DNA of 64,000 nt from Bacteroidota bacterium (GCA_028876495.1 JAGWRO010000098.1:1-64000); one strand, 5' to 3'. Counted from the first letter of the stretch, positions 8,600 to 18,482 are shown. Notes: generated by a model from the letters alone, not told the origin. Program-made: numbers and translations.

Positions 8600-9427
8600 T
8601 TACTGATCAGGATTTTGTAAGGTTACCGGTTGTAAACGGTAAGCATTTACATAACGACCGTTTTGCTGGGCAGGAGTCCAGTTTGGACCATTCCTGATCG
8701 CGTTTACAGCAATCTCTGCCAGTTTTGTTCCTTTCATGGTTGTTGCCTGTACATCACTCACCTTTCCTGTTTTATCCACAATAAACCTTACTACACAGGT
8801 TCCGTAATCAGACTCTGAAAATTCATCAATATGAGACTGAATAGCCCGGCTTACATAACGTGCCCAAGCCTGCAAACCACCAGGGAAAGACGCTTCTATT
8901 TCAACCTTAGTAAAGATCTTATCAGGGTTTTCTTTCTTCTCTACCGGAGCTGCTACTACGTTAGATCCTTTTAGATCTGACGGCGGTGCAACAATACCCA
9001 AATCTTTAGTTCCTTCCACGGTCTTCACATCCACTTTCGCTTCTTCAATCTGTTTTACTTCTGGTGGCGGTTTGATTACTTCCTCATCTTTTACCACTTT
9101 AGGCGGAGTAAATTTAATAGTTGCAACTGGTGGTGGTGGTGGTATCTTGGGTGGCGGTGGCGGCGGTGGTGGTGGTGGCTCATCCGGCTTAATTTTCTGC
9201 AAGGTAGTTTCAGTTGTTTTTAACTGAATTGCATTATCATCACTCTTTAATTTATTGGCAATTGCAGAACCAATAAGAAAGAGTAAAATCATAGCTATAG
9301 TTGCTATTAATGCAATGGTAATCCTTTTATTGTACGTTTTTCTAAGATCATACGCGCCGTAGGCCTTATTCCTTCCATCAAAAATAATATCAAGAATATC
9401 TGATTTCAGTATTTGATTACGTTCCAT
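8600..9427 (-). CDS. tonB: energy transducer TonB
   Basis: This 275-residue TonB couples the inner-membrane proton motive force to outer-membrane TonB-dependent receptors. It has a short cytoplasmic N-terminus, one membrane anchor at about 36-57, a proline-rich periplasmic stretch including a run of ten prolines (about 84-104), and a C-terminal TonB domain from about 180. That domain ends with the RFIVDKTGKVSDVQ and GPNWTPAQQNGRYV blocks typical of Bacteroidota TonB. It is last in the operon and is followed by a strong terminator. The N-terminal MERNQILKSDILDIIFDGRN segment is characteristic of Bacteroidota homologues. Confidence 0.95.
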   Translation of the reverse strand: MERNQILKSDILDIIFDGRNKAYGAYDLRKTYNKRITIALIATIAMILLFLIGSAIANKLKSDDNAIQLKTTETTLQKIKPDEPPPPPPPPPPKIPPPPPVATIKFTPPKVVKDEEVIKPPPEVKQIEEAKVDVKTVEGTKDLGIVAPPSDLKGSNVVAAPVEKKENPDKIFTKVEIEASFPGGLQAWARYVSRAIQSHIDEFSESDYGTCVVRFIVDKTGKVSDVQATTMKGTKLAEIAVNAIRNGPNWTPAQQNGRYVNAYRLQPVTLQNPDQ

Positions 9428-9469
9428 GTTTTAATTTTTAATTAGTTTCCTCAAGTACGTGTAATTAAA

Positions 9470-9997
9470 TTATTTAATGCCACTAGCCTGCTCTGTTTGC
9501 TGGATTTTACTGTATTCATCCGGCGTGGGGTCTACCATCGCATATCTTGGAATATCATTAATATCCATTTCATCCAGAATATCAACGGCATCTTTATACG
9601 TGGCATCTTTGTCAGGCTTAATGATAATAAAAAGATCATTTGCAGGAGTACTTTTCTTTTTCTTAAGAATAATATCCCTTACATTTTTATAATTGGTTGT
9701 TTGCATCGTTGCGGGATCATTACCAAAATAGTAATAGATAATATTAGCTTTTCCGAGCAACAATGTCAACGAACCGGACTCTTTTACCTTTGTGTTATCC
9801 TTGGGATCCTTAGTATCTTTCGGCATGTTTAAGTTCATCGCGGTAGGCTGAGATACTGTTGTAGTAAAAATGAAGAATGTTATCAGCAAAAAACCCAGAT
9901 CAACCATAGGAGTAAGATCCACCCGGGTAGAGTGCTTTTTACTTTTCTTGACACCCGGCCCTTTTTTACTACTCTCTTTTACTTCCATTTCTGCCAT
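9470..9997 (-). CDS. exbD: ExbD/TolR-type biopolymer transport protein
   Basis: This 175-residue ExbD has a lysine-rich cytoplasmic N-terminus, one transmembrane helix at about 33-50, and a periplasmic domain. The helix carries the conserved proton-conducting aspartate (DLTPMVDLGFLL, Asp33). It lies 42 nt upstream of tonB and 47 nt downstream of a second exbD. Two ExbD paralogues per operon are usual in Bacteroidota and may form heteromers in the ExbB ring. Confidence 0.93.
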   Translation of the reverse strand: MAEMEVKESSKKGPGVKKSKKHSTRVDLTPMVDLGFLLITFFIFTTTVSQPTAMNLNMPKDTKDPKDNTKVKESGSLTLLLGKANIIYYYFGNDPATMQTTNYKNVRDIILKKKKSTPANDLFIIIKPDKDATYKDAVDILDEMDINDIPRYAMVDPTPDEYSKIQQTEQASGIK

Positions 9998-10044
9998 AGT
10001 AATATAGTTTTAATTTTTTAAAATCTTTTTATTGCGCCTTCTAC

Positions 10045-10710
10045 TTACTGTGTAGGTTTTTTATCGCCATGCAGTTGCTCCTCAATATTCTTCTTATATA
10101 ATTCACTGCCTTCCGGTACTTGTTCCGAAGTAGTTACCAGGTCGTACTTATATTGGTCGTTCTTTTTGAAGGCATCAATAACCTGCGAAAAAGTGGAATA
10201 TTTAGAAGTAGCATCTCCTTTTATCAGAAAGTTCAGCTTCTCACCCATCTGGGCATTTACGGCCGCTGAAATCCATGACTGCAATTCATCATTAGTGCTA
10301 TCAACAGGAATACCAGGTAAATCTGTTCCTTTTATTTGTTCAGGCTTTAGCGCATCAAACTGGTTTAGCTGGCTGATTGGAACACCGATAAACTGGGCAT
10401 TGATAAAATTCTGTTTATCCTGAGCAGAAAAGGATATGTTCCTTTCTTTTGCTAATTCATCCAAAACATCTCCCTTTATAGCAGGATCCATATCGAGAAA
10501 CACTTTATTGTCTTTACTGATAGTTACCATCAGGAAGTCTTTCTGTGGAGCCACTTTGTTTGATACTGAAAGTGGCGTAACTACTTTTATTACTGCAGGT
10601 GGCTTAAATTTCGCCGCAAGTATAAAAAAGGTTAACAATAAAAATGCAACATCACACATTGGTGTCATATCTACGGTTGTACTGCCGCGTTTTATTTTTG
10701 CTCTTCCCAT
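10045..10710 (-). CDS. exbD: second ExbD/TolR-type protein, longer form
   Basis: This 221-residue ExbD paralogue has the same architecture: TM helix at about 18-33 with conserved Asp20 (VDMTPMCDVAFLLLTFF). The periplasmic part is longer than usual because of an insert of about 45 residues between about 90 and 140. It lies between exbB and the shorter exbD and is presumably cotranscribed. Its divergence from the downstream copy suggests the two have distinct positions in the motor complex (inference). Confidence 0.92.
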   Translation of the reverse strand: MGRAKIKRGSTTVDMTPMCDVAFLLLTFFILAAKFKPPAVIKVVTPLSVSNKVAPQKDFLMVTISKDNKVFLDMDPAIKGDVLDELAKERNISFSAQDKQNFINAQFIGVPISQLNQFDALKPEQIKGTDLPGIPVDSTNDELQSWISAAVNAQMGEKLNFLIKGDATSKYSTFSQVIDAFKKNDQYKYDLVTTSEQVPEGSELYKKNIEEQLHGDKKPTQ

Positions 10711-10763
10711 TAGTGATTGATTTTAATAATGATTAGATTCAATTTCTCAAAAATTCCACAAAA

Positions 10764-11627
10764 TTATTTGTATAAAGAAGCAAAACTTTGTGTTAAAGTG
10801 AACCCTGATTCGTCAATACCGTAAGTGATGGCATCAATCTTTGTTGTAAAAATATTATACGTGATGATCGCAAAAGCAGAGGTACCAATACCTAAAGCCG
10901 TATTGTACAATGCTTCAGCAATACCAATTGACAATGTACGTGCAGCATCACCACCGCCAGATTCACCTAAAGCTCCAAATGCACGAATCATACCAACAAC
11001 CGTTCCTAACAGTCCGATCAAAGTTGATACAGATGCAAGAGTAGAAAGAAACACAAGGTTCTTTTCAAGCATGGGTAATTCAAGCGCTGTAGCTTCTTCA
11101 ATTTCTTTTTGGATTGCGAGTACCTTTTGGTCAGTATCCAGTTCTGTATCAGCTATCATTTGCTTGTATTTGCGCAAACCAGCTTTCATTACATTTCCTA
11201 CCGATCCTTTTTGTTTGTCGCATTCTGCGATAGCAGCGTCAACTTTTTTATCAGCAAGAAAAAATTGTATTTTCCTGATAAATTCTGCATTAGAAGATTT
11301 GCCGGCAGCTTTAGCAACAGTCAAAGATCTTTCAATTACAAAAGTGAAAACGATTAGGAAACAGCCAATTAATATTGGTACAATAATACCACCTTCATAC
11401 ATCCTTGGAAAGCTGCCTTTAGGGCCAAGTTGGTTGGGCCAGAAACCACCATTTGGATCCGGATTGGTAAAATTGCTATCCGCTCCAATAACAAAGCGCC
11501 AGATAATATAACCGGCTACGACACAAATAATAGGTGCTAATAGGGAAATGATGTTATTTGATTTTTTAGCCTGCACCGAGGTGGTAGCGTTTACTGGTGC
11601 GTTTGCAGGAGTCTTTAAATCTGCCAT
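10764..11627 (-). CDS. exbB: ExbB/MotA/TolQ-family proton channel
   Basis: This 287-residue ExbB forms the pentameric proton channel that powers TonB. A first TM lies at about 28-48, another at about 81-97. The MotA/TolQ/ExbB signature region follows at about 190-275, with LVFLSTLASVSTLIGLLGTVVGMI and the GIAEALYNTALGIGTSAFAII helix. It is the first gene of the exbB-exbD-exbD-tonB operon. Confidence 0.95.
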   Translation of the reverse strand: MADLKTPANAPVNATTSVQAKKSNNIISLLAPIICVVAGYIIWRFVIGADSNFTNPDPNGGFWPNQLGPKGSFPRMYEGGIIVPILIGCFLIVFTFVIERSLTVAKAAGKSSNAEFIRKIQFFLADKKVDAAIAECDKQKGSVGNVMKAGLRKYKQMIADTELDTDQKVLAIQKEIEEATALELPMLEKNLVFLSTLASVSTLIGLLGTVVGMIRAFGALGESGGGDAARTLSIGIAEALYNTALGIGTSAFAIITYNIFTTKIDAITYGIDESGFTLTQSFASLYK

Positions 11628-11964
11628 GTTGGTTTAGTTTTTAAATGTTTAAGTGTATAGATTTTTGTTAAAAATTTGATTATGCAATTGTAAAGAAAAA
11701 TTAAATGATAATGTGCATTTCCGTTAAAAATATTTTGTAGTGGGGCACAAGTTAATAAAATATTTGAAAGTTAATTATCAATTATTAATATTTTGAAAAA
11801 AATAAAAACCGCTACCCCAACCCAGTACATGTTAAATTACTGAACTATAAAAATAAAAAAAAAGTGCATAAAATAAAAATTACTTACGTTGAATAGGAGT
11901 AAACAAAAAATGTATTAACGGAAAAACCAGCCCTTCTTTTTAAAACCGTGATCAAAAAAAAGGC
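11628..11964. other. intergenic region upstream of exbB
   Basis: A 337-nt AT-rich stretch between the exbB start and the 3' end of the upstream permease gene, all minus strand. It must hold the exbB promoter, but no clear TTTG / TAnnTTTG pair, hairpin or small ORF was recognised. Confidence 0.4.
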
Positions 11965-13242
11965 CTATTCATAGCGAAGCGCTACAATTGGATCAAGTTT
12001 TGCCGCCTTTATAGCAGGATACAATCCGGCAAAAAGGCCTACGAGCGAACATACTACAATACCAATAAACATCCATAGCCATGGCACCACAAAACCAGTG
12101 TGGAGTAATAATCCAACCACATTTCCAATGACCACACCCAAAATGATACCTAAAACAGCGCCTAAAAGACTTATAAAAATTGATTCAAATAAAAACTGGG
12201 CCCTGATGCTCCTACTCTTTCCGCCAATAGCTTTAATAAGGCCGATCTCGCGGGTACGTTCATTTACTGCCACCAGCATGATATTCATCAGCCCGATTGC
12301 AGCACCCAATAGTGTGATAGCCCCAATAAAAGCAGCAGCCAGCCCAATAGAACCTAAAGCACTCTTAAACACTTCAGCAATGCTATCGCTTTTATCAATA
12401 TAAAAATTATTGGCCTCGTCAATTGCCAGTTTTCTTATCGGTCTGAAAGTTCCTTTTGCTTCTGCAATGGCAGCATCCATTTCAGTGATGTCATTTACCA
12501 TAATGCCTATATTATAAGAGATGCCATCTGTGGGGAAAAGACGACGGATATTATTATAAGAAGTAAGCACTATATTGTCTGCATTAAAAAATGCACTGGA
12601 ACCTTTATCCTTCAAAACGCCTATCACCCTGTATTTGATACCATCCGCCTTGATCGTTTGATCCAAAGCCTTCAACGTATTATCGCCATACAATTTTTGA
12701 GCTACGCTGTTACCAAGTATACAAACACTTCTGCCACTTTCCACATCCAGTTTATTAATATTCCGGCCCCCGGCTAATGAATATCCATTTTGTATCAGGT
12801 AATTTTCATCCCCACCCGTCATTGAAATATTCGGATTGGTTTTTATTTCATCGGTCATTACAATAATGTTTTGAGGACCTGGTATAGAAATACTTACTCT
12901 TGCAGGAAAGTTGTATCGTTCTTTAAAAAGTCTGGCTTCCTGGTAGGTGATTATTTTTCTTTCGTTTGATTTTTTTTCTTTCAGGGCGCGTGTGTCTGTT
13001 TTTTTAACCTGGCGGCCTCCTCCTCCCATCCTTATTTGCAAATCCCTGTATTGAATGCTGAATGAATTAGCGCCCATTGTGGCAAAGTTTTCTGAAAGGC
13101 TTTGATTCATTGAAGCAATAGCTGTTATGATACCGATCAGCGCCATTATACCAAATGCAATAATAGCAACGGTAATACCTGTACGTAGTTTGTTACTCCT
13201 AACGGTACGAAAAGCCAATGAAAGTGAATCTTTTAATTGCAC
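11965..13242 (-). CDS. ABC-type permease, MacB/FtsX family
   Basis: This 425-residue protein has one N-terminal TM (about 17-45), a large periplasmic MacB-type core domain (about 45-290), and three C-terminal TMs containing the FtsX-domain block NERTREIGLIKAIGGKSRSI. This is the layout of MacB/LolC-type transporters that use mechanotransmission rather than a classical channel. It ends with the GLYPAIKAAKLDPIVALRYE motif typical of the family. No ATPase gene is adjacent, so its partner must be encoded elsewhere. Substrate is unknown. Confidence 0.9.
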   Translation of the reverse strand: MQLKDSLSLAFRTVRSNKLRTGITVAIIAFGIMALIGIITAIASMNQSLSENFATMGANSFSIQYRDLQIRMGGGGRQVKKTDTRALKEKKSNERKIITYQEARLFKERYNFPARVSISIPGPQNIIVMTDEIKTNPNISMTGGDENYLIQNGYSLAGGRNINKLDVESGRSVCILGNSVAQKLYGDNTLKALDQTIKADGIKYRVIGVLKDKGSSAFFNADNIVLTSYNNIRRLFPTDGISYNIGIMVNDITEMDAAIAEAKGTFRPIRKLAIDEANNFYIDKSDSIAEVFKSALGSIGLAAAFIGAITLLGAAIGLMNIMLVAVNERTREIGLIKAIGGKSRSIRAQFLFESIFISLLGAVLGIILGVVIGNVVGLLLHTGFVVPWLWMFIGIVVCSLVGLFAGLYPAIKAAKLDPIVALRYE

Positions 13243-13360
13243 GCCTCTTAAATATTAAAGCAGATGAAGAATAATTCGCCGTGAAGTTACAATATCAAAA
13301 CAATTTTAAATTACCATTCCTGTATAATTTTGGCAAAACAAAAATCAGTATTAATTCTTT

Positions 13361-13369
13361 GTTTACTGC
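13361..13369 (-). repeat. CAGTAAAC motif after peptidase terminator
   Basis: On the minus strand this reads GCAGTAAACAAAGAATTAA and is followed by GATTTTTGTTTT. That tail is shared with the copies at 19752 and 20431. It sits just past the M1 peptidase terminator. Confidence 0.5.
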
Positions 13370-13374
13370 AATTA

Positions 13375-13416
13375 AAAACCGGGTGGTTTAATGATCCTAT
13401 TAAACCACCCGGTTTT
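13375..13416 (-). terminator. terminator of the M1 peptidase gene
   Basis: A perfect 16-bp stem (13375-13390 with 13401-13416, core CCGGGTGGTTTA) closes a 10-nt loop. The A/T ends give T runs on both strands. It lies 15 nt after the peptidase stop. Confidence 0.88.
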
Positions 13417-13430
13417 AAAAAATTGATACT

Positions 13431-15389
13431 TTATTTTCCTTTCCAGGTATTATTTTTCCTGTTGATGTCTGGTAATTCTCCATTCGGGTCTAATACAACA
13501 GAAGTGATTTTTGAAGTAGAATTGTATTTAAATGTCCAGTCGGTATCTCTTTGCCAAACATTCACCGGTAATTTCAAAGTTTGCGATTTCCCGTTTTCTT
13601 CGGTAACTTGTACAATAACCGGTAAAGCCATTTTTTGCTCATTTTCGATGGTTATCAAAGCGCCATCTGCCGGATCATTATCTACATATTTTACACCTTT
13701 TACCGCCTGGTCAAACTTCCATGTTTTATAAAACCATTCTTTCCAAAACCAGTTCAAATCATCGCCGGCGGCATCGTTCATGGTTCGGAAAAAATCAATC
13801 GGCTGCGGATGTTTAAAAGCCCATCGATGAATATAAGTTCTGAAAGCAAAATCAAACCTGTTTGGCCCGATAACTGAATTTCGTAAAATATTTAAAGCTG
13901 CAGCAGTTTTAAAATAATATTGACCATAATCACGAAGGCTCATCGATTCCGGAGGCGTCATCAACGGATCTTTGCTTCTCATCATAGCTCTTGCCATGCC
14001 CAGGATACTTCTGTTAGTAGTATCGCCATATTCGCCATGATTAAAATAATTGGAAGCATACCCATTGATAAAGGTGTTCATTCCTTCATCCATCCACATA
14101 AAACTCCTTTCATTGGAACCTACAATCATCGGGAACCAGTTGTGACCAATCTCATGTGTTACATCATGCCATAAATTGGCTTTTCCAATCTTATAACTGC
14201 AAAAAACAATGCCGGGATATTCCATCCCCAAAGCCACGCCAGCTACAACTACTGCTGAGTTCCATGGATATTCATAATAATCTTTGGAATAAAATTCAAT
14301 GCTATGTTTTAGATATTGTGTACTCCTTCCATAGGCATCATAACCTTTACTTTCTTCAGGATAAACAGCCATAGCAATTCCTTTTCTTCCTGATGGAAAA
14401 TTAATTCTCGCCGCATCCCAGATGAAAGCTTTGGAAGCCGTCCATGATACATCACGCGAATTATGCATTTTAAAATGCCATGTCAACATTCCTTTTTCAG
14501 TCGGCCTGGTTGAAGATTTGCCTACCTCATTTTCCTTCACTATAAAGACAGTTTTATCACTTTTACGCGCTTCATCCAATCTTTTTATTTCTGTTGAAGT
14601 TAGCACCTGCGTTGGATTTTGAAGCTCACCCGAACCGGCAACGATCATATCCGCAGGAACGGTAACGTAATAATCGAAGTTGCCATACTCACAGTAAAAT
14701 TCTCCCAAACCCATATACGGCAAGGTGTTCCAGCCTTTCACTGCATCAAACACACACATGCGCGGGTACCATTGTGCCAACTGATAAACCACGCCGTTTT
14801 TGGTGTACAACCTTCCCATACGGTCAGCGCCATATTGCGGAATAGAAAACCAGTAATTTACCTTAACATCTATCTTATCGCCATTTCCCTTAACAGTGAA
14901 GGGTAAACGCAGTTGCATTCTTGTATCAGTAATTACAGGATCTATCTTATAAGTTTTGCCACCATAAATTACTGAAACTCCTTCAATATGATAGCCACCT
15001 TTGGTATAGCCTTTTACATCGAAACGATCGCCTGTAACGAGTGTGGTTGCAGCCCCGCGCGAAGAAGGATTGAACAAATTCTGGTCTAACTGAAGCCACA
15101 GGTAATTCAATTGATCAGGGCTGTTGTTAGTATAATTAATAGTAACGTTTCCTTTCAGAGTAGTATCTTTTTCATCTAATGTTGCGTGAATAGAATAGTC
15201 GGCGCTGTTTTGCCAATACTTAGGGCCTGGCGCGCCATTAGCGCTGCGAAATTCGGTTCCGCCACGTGATAAAAAATTCGGATCAAAAACCTCGTTCTTA
15301 TTGTAAATTGAAGAATCCTGCGCAACCACACTTTGAGAAAAAATAATCACAGCAAGGAAACAAAAACATAGAGATGTAAATTTTTTCAT
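13431..15389 (-). CDS. M1-family zinc metallopeptidase, secreted
   Basis: This 652-residue gluzincin aminopeptidase-like protein has a signal peptide at about 1-23. The zinc site is HEIGH (His412, Glu413, His416) with the third ligand Glu435, the HEXXH-18-E spacing of family M1. The substrate-binding GxMEN-type motif is GMEYPG (388-393). An N-terminal beta-domain spans about 60-250. It probably trims peptides in the periplasm or outside the cell. It is monocistronic, closed by its own strong terminator. Confidence 0.92.
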   Translation of the reverse strand: MKKFTSLCFCFLAVIIFSQSVVAQDSSIYNKNEVFDPNFLSRGGTEFRSANGAPGPKYWQNSADYSIHATLDEKDTTLKGNVTINYTNNSPDQLNYLWLQLDQNLFNPSSRGAATTLVTGDRFDVKGYTKGGYHIEGVSVIYGGKTYKIDPVITDTRMQLRLPFTVKGNGDKIDVKVNYWFSIPQYGADRMGRLYTKNGVVYQLAQWYPRMCVFDAVKGWNTLPYMGLGEFYCEYGNFDYYVTVPADMIVAGSGELQNPTQVLTSTEIKRLDEARKSDKTVFIVKENEVGKSSTRPTEKGMLTWHFKMHNSRDVSWTASKAFIWDAARINFPSGRKGIAMAVYPEESKGYDAYGRSTQYLKHSIEFYSKDYYEYPWNSAVVVAGVALGMEYPGIVFCSYKIGKANLWHDVTHEIGHNWFPMIVGSNERSFMWMDEGMNTFINGYASNYFNHGEYGDTTNRSILGMARAMMRSKDPLMTPPESMSLRDYGQYYFKTAAALNILRNSVIGPNRFDFAFRTYIHRWAFKHPQPIDFFRTMNDAAGDDLNWFWKEWFYKTWKFDQAVKGVKYVDNDPADGALITIENEQKMALPVIVQVTEENGKSQTLKLPVNVWQRDTDWTFKYNSTSKITSVVLDPNGELPDINRKNNTWKGK

Positions 15390-15721
15390 GTAATATTTTT
15401 TGAGGATAAAAGTAATGGATAAAATAATTGAATGATTAAAACCGGTTAATTATGAACGAAAAAATTAACATACTGTAAAAAGCAGCGCTTTACTATTTTA
15501 GTAACGGTAAAGTGTAACCGAAATATGGTAAGGATAAAAAATAAAATAAAAATCGTGGGAATTTGTTTGTCTGCTGTATCTCTCCTGATTTTCTACCACC
15601 AGTTTGGCTGCTCCTTAAATCATCTGCAATTTACAATGCCATTTCAGCAATAAAATTTGCTATATTAGCAACTGCAATTCTCTTCTTAATAAATCGAATT
15701 CATTCCATAAAAAAAAACAAT
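15390..15721. other. divergent intergenic region
   Basis: A 332-nt spacer between the M1 peptidase (minus) and the ATP-grasp gene (plus). It holds a small inverted repeat TTACTA/TAGTAA (15490-15504). The ATP-grasp frame stays open back to an ATG at 15563, but that stretch does not look like part of the enzyme. Confidence 0.4.
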
Positions 15722-16678
15722 ATGAAAAAAATCGGAATCCTGTTTGGCCGTGAAAGAAGCTTTCCTGAAGCTCTTATTGAAAGAGTTAATGAAAAAAATA
15801 TCGACGGCATCAGGGCCGAACCTGTTTATATCGACAAAGTAGTGCAGGGCGAACCAAGCGGCTACGATGTAATAATAGACCGCATTTCGCAGGATGTACC
15901 TTTTTACCGCGCTTATCTTAAAAACGCCGCACTTTGTGGAACCGCCGTGATAAATAACCCTTTTTGGTGGAGCGCTGATGAGAAATTTTTTAATAATTGC
16001 CTCGCCACCAAAATTGACGTTCCGGTGCCCAAAACGGTTCTCATTCCTTCAAGTTCTTTGCCTGCAGATACCACCGATCAATCTTTTTCAAACCTGGCTT
16101 ATCCGCTCGACTGGGAAAATATTTTTGACTACATCGGTTTTCCTGCTTACATGAAACCGCATGCCGGTGGTGGCTGGAAGAGTGTTTATAAAGTAACCGG
16201 CATTGATGATTTTTTTACCAAGCATGGTGAAACGGGAGAACTGGTAATGATGCTGCAGGAAGAAATCATTTTTGAAGAATATTACCGCTGCTATTGCATC
16301 GGTGGAAAAGACGTACACATCATGCCTTACGAACCACGAAATCCCCATCACCTGAGGTACATAGCCGATTTTAAGCCAGATAAAGATCGCCTGAAACAAA
16401 TGGAAGGAATTGTACTTCGGATTTGTAAATATTTAGGTTACGATTTTAATACCGTTGAACTGGCAGTTCGTGATGGAGTTCCTTATGCCATTGACTTTTG
16501 TAACCCTGCACCAGATGCTGAATTTACAAGTGTAGGAGAAGAAAATTTCAATTGGGTGGTGGAAACTGCTGCCAATTTTGCGATCCAAAAAGCACAATCC
16601 CATAAAGAAGGTAAAGACAATCTTACCTGGGGCGAATATTTGGGAAGAAGTGCGGTGGGAAAAGAGCTGATTAGCTAA
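15722..16678 (+). CDS. ATP-grasp ligase (RimK/glutathione-synthetase-like)
   Basis: This 318-residue ATP-grasp protein should ligate a carboxylate to an amine using ATP. Visible landmarks are IGILFGRERSF at the start, AYMKPHAGGGWKSVYKV (ATP-grasp loop), VMMLQEEIIFEEYYRCY, and the metal/ATP motif VELAVRDGVPYAIDFCNPAPD near residue 260. I chose the ATG at 15722 because it follows an A-rich stretch and begins a canonical beta-strand. The in-frame extension to 15563 adds 53 residues with no family resemblance. A GCS2-type ligase gene follows 126 nt downstream on the same strand, so the pair may build a small peptide or amide in two steps. Substrates are unknown. Confidence 0.85.
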   Translation: MKKIGILFGRERSFPEALIERVNEKNIDGIRAEPVYIDKVVQGEPSGYDVIIDRISQDVPFYRAYLKNAALCGTAVINNPFWWSADEKFFNNCLATKIDVPVPKTVLIPSSSLPADTTDQSFSNLAYPLDWENIFDYIGFPAYMKPHAGGGWKSVYKVTGIDDFFTKHGETGELVMMLQEEIIFEEYYRCYCIGGKDVHIMPYEPRNPHHLRYIADFKPDKDRLKQMEGIVLRICKYLGYDFNTVELAVRDGVPYAIDFCNPAPDAEFTSVGEENFNWVVETAANFAIQKAQSHKEGKDNLTWGEYLGRSAVGKELIS

Positions 16679-16740
16679 TGTGATAATTAGCCAATTAGCC
16701 AATGTGAAAACGGAACAATGCAACAATCAAACAATGAAAT

Positions 16741-16799
16741 AATTAACCAGAGGTTAACCAATTAACGAATTAACCAATTAACCAATTAACCAATTAACG
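16741..16799 (+). repeat. 8-bp tandem repeat in the 5' leader of the GCS2 ligase
   Basis: Five contiguous copies of AATTAACC/AATTAACG occupy 16760-16799, with one more copy at 16741-16748 and related AATTAGCC units near 16685. The array ends 5 nt before the ATG at 16805. Copy-number change by slippage would alter the leader length but not the reading frame. Confidence 0.85.
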
Positions 16800-16804
16800 A
16801 ATCT

Positions 16805-17917
16805 ATGGCTGCTATTTCTTACAAGCATTTTACTATCGGTATTGAAGAAGAATACATGGTGCTCGATCCTGAAACAAGAGAACTAAAAAGCCATGAACAA
16901 AAAATTGTGCAGGAAGGAGAAAAACTGATCAAGGATAAAGTAAAGGCCGAAATGCACCAGGCCGTGGTGGAAGTGGGAACGGACATTTGCCAGAACATTG
17001 ATGAAGCTTATATGGATGTGGCCAACCTCAGAAAAACCATCAGCAATATTGCCGGTGATATTGGCCTGGGAATCGGCGCTTCGGGCACACACCCTTTCAG
17101 TCATTGGGAGCGGCAACTCATCACTGATCATGTGCGCTATAGCGACATTGTAAAAGAATTGCAGGAAGCTGCAAGAAGCAATTTAATTTTTGGTTTGCAT
17201 GTACATGTAGGCATGGAAAACCGTGAAATGGCGATCCATATCGCTAACTCGGCGCGCTATTTTTTACCGCACATTTTTGCACTAAGCACCAACTCTCCTT
17301 TTTGGGAAGGACGCTCCACAGGTTATAAATCTTATCGCACCAAGATCTTCGACAAGTTTCCACGCACGGGCATTCCTGATTTTTTTGAAAGCATTGAGTC
17401 ATATGATAATTACATCAAAATTTTGGTGAAGACCAATTGCATTGATAACGCCAAAAAGATTTGGTGGGATTTGCGCGTTCACCCATTTTTTAATACGGTT
17501 GAATTCCGAATTTGTGATGTGCCGTTAACCGTGCAGGAAACCATTACAATGGCAGCTTTGTTCCAGGCGATATGCGCCAAATTGTACAAGCTGCGCATGC
17601 AAAACCTCAACTTTATTATTTATCCGCGCATGCTCATCAACGAAAACAAATGGCGCGCAAGCCGCTACGGCATCGAAGGAAGCATGATCGATTTTGGTAA
17701 AGAAAGCGAAGTGAATACACGTGTACTTATTTATGAATTGCTCGATTTTATTGATGACGTTACCGCGCCTTTGGGCATTCGCAATACAATTGGTTATGTA
17801 CATAAAATTTTGGAAGAAGGCACCGGCGCCGACAGGCAGCTAAAAGTTTTTGAAGAAACACTGAGCCTGCCGGCTGTGGTGGATTATATACAATCGCAGT
17901 TTTTGAATGGGTTGTAG
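16805..17917 (+). CDS. carboxylate-amine ligase, GCS2/YbdK family
   Basis: This 370-residue protein is a glutamate-cysteine-ligase-2-like amidoligase. Landmarks are FTIGIEEEYMVLDPETREL at the N-terminus (acidic metal/substrate loop), GASGTHPFSHW, FGLHVHVGM, and WWDLRVHPFFNTVEFRICD. The related E. coli YbdK has weak glutamate-cysteine ligase activity (recalled). Paired with the upstream ATP-grasp gene, it resembles the gshA-gshB logic of two successive ATP-dependent ligations. It is one of the amidoligase/ATP-grasp pairs proposed to make uncharacterised peptides. Confidence 0.9.
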   Translation: MAAISYKHFTIGIEEEYMVLDPETRELKSHEQKIVQEGEKLIKDKVKAEMHQAVVEVGTDICQNIDEAYMDVANLRKTISNIAGDIGLGIGASGTHPFSHWERQLITDHVRYSDIVKELQEAARSNLIFGLHVHVGMENREMAIHIANSARYFLPHIFALSTNSPFWEGRSTGYKSYRTKIFDKFPRTGIPDFFESIESYDNYIKILVKTNCIDNAKKIWWDLRVHPFFNTVEFRICDVPLTVQETITMAALFQAICAKLYKLRMQNLNFIIYPRMLINENKWRASRYGIEGSMIDFGKESEVNTRVLIYELLDFIDDVTAPLGIRNTIGYVHKILEEGTGADRQLKVFEETLSLPAVVDYIQSQFLNGL

Positions 17918-17954
17918 TGGAGGTAGAAAAAAAGGGATTTTTATTTTTGAAACC

Positions 17955-18482
17955 ATGTTGAAAATTAAACCAATACATCTTTTGAGTTTAGCTTTTTGTA
18001 TGATTTCTGTGTCGTGTAACAGAATAAAGAGAAAAGCTCATGATATTGAAGCCAAAACACAGAAAAAGATCGCAGAAAGCGAATCTGAACTTAGTGACAA
18101 AGTAATTTCGCATTTCGATCCCTACCATCCTGATACAAAATTTAATAAAAAGAGATTTTCTGAGTTCTTTATGTTTTATCCATCTCCTGATGAAAAAAAC
18201 ATTTATTGCTACGCAGATGAAATGGGTATTGACCATTCGTATCAATTTTCATTTAACTGTGATACTGCGACAATTAGTAAGATTGTATCGAATCTTAAAT
18301 TAAAAAGAGGAGTGATTGATGATAATGACGGTAGCGGTATTTGGCAAAACTTTCCGTGGTGGGATAGTTTAAAAATTGAAAATCTAAAACCCTTTTCAAA
18401 AAAAGGAGCTCATGAAAGTTATTGGTATTTGTGGTACGACACTTCTAAACAAAAGGCTTATTATTTTTCCTTTGATAGGTAA
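17955..18482 (+). CDS. hypothetical lipoprotein
   Basis: This 175-residue protein is not recognised. It starts with a lipoprotein signal (LLSLAFCMISVSC, lipobox Cys21). I prefer the ATG at 17955 to the longer frame at 17907, because the longer one overlaps the ligase gene and would bury the signal. The mature part is charged, with several Trp/Tyr near the C-terminus (YWYLWYD). It begins 37 nt after the ligase gene and could be cotranscribed, but no functional link is evident. Confidence 0.7.
   Translation: MLKIKPIHLLSLAFCMISVSCNRIKRKAHDIEAKTQKKIAESESELSDKVISHFDPYHPDTKFNKKRFSEFFMFYPSPDEKNIYCYADEMGIDHSYQFSFNCDTATISKIVSNLKLKRGVIDDNDGSGIWQNFPWWDSLKIENLKPFSKKGAHESYWYLWYDTSKQKAYYFSFDR

Noticed and set aside
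10825-11511. 228-codon plus-strand frame opposite exbB
   Set aside because: It is the antisense of a strongly conserved gene, with low-complexity Ser/Ile/Pro composition, and has no homology features.
15563-15721. N-terminal extension of the ATP-grasp protein with a hydrophobic stretch
   Set aside because: The 53 extra codons do not resemble the family, and the ATG at 15722 follows a good A-rich context and begins the expected first beta-strand.
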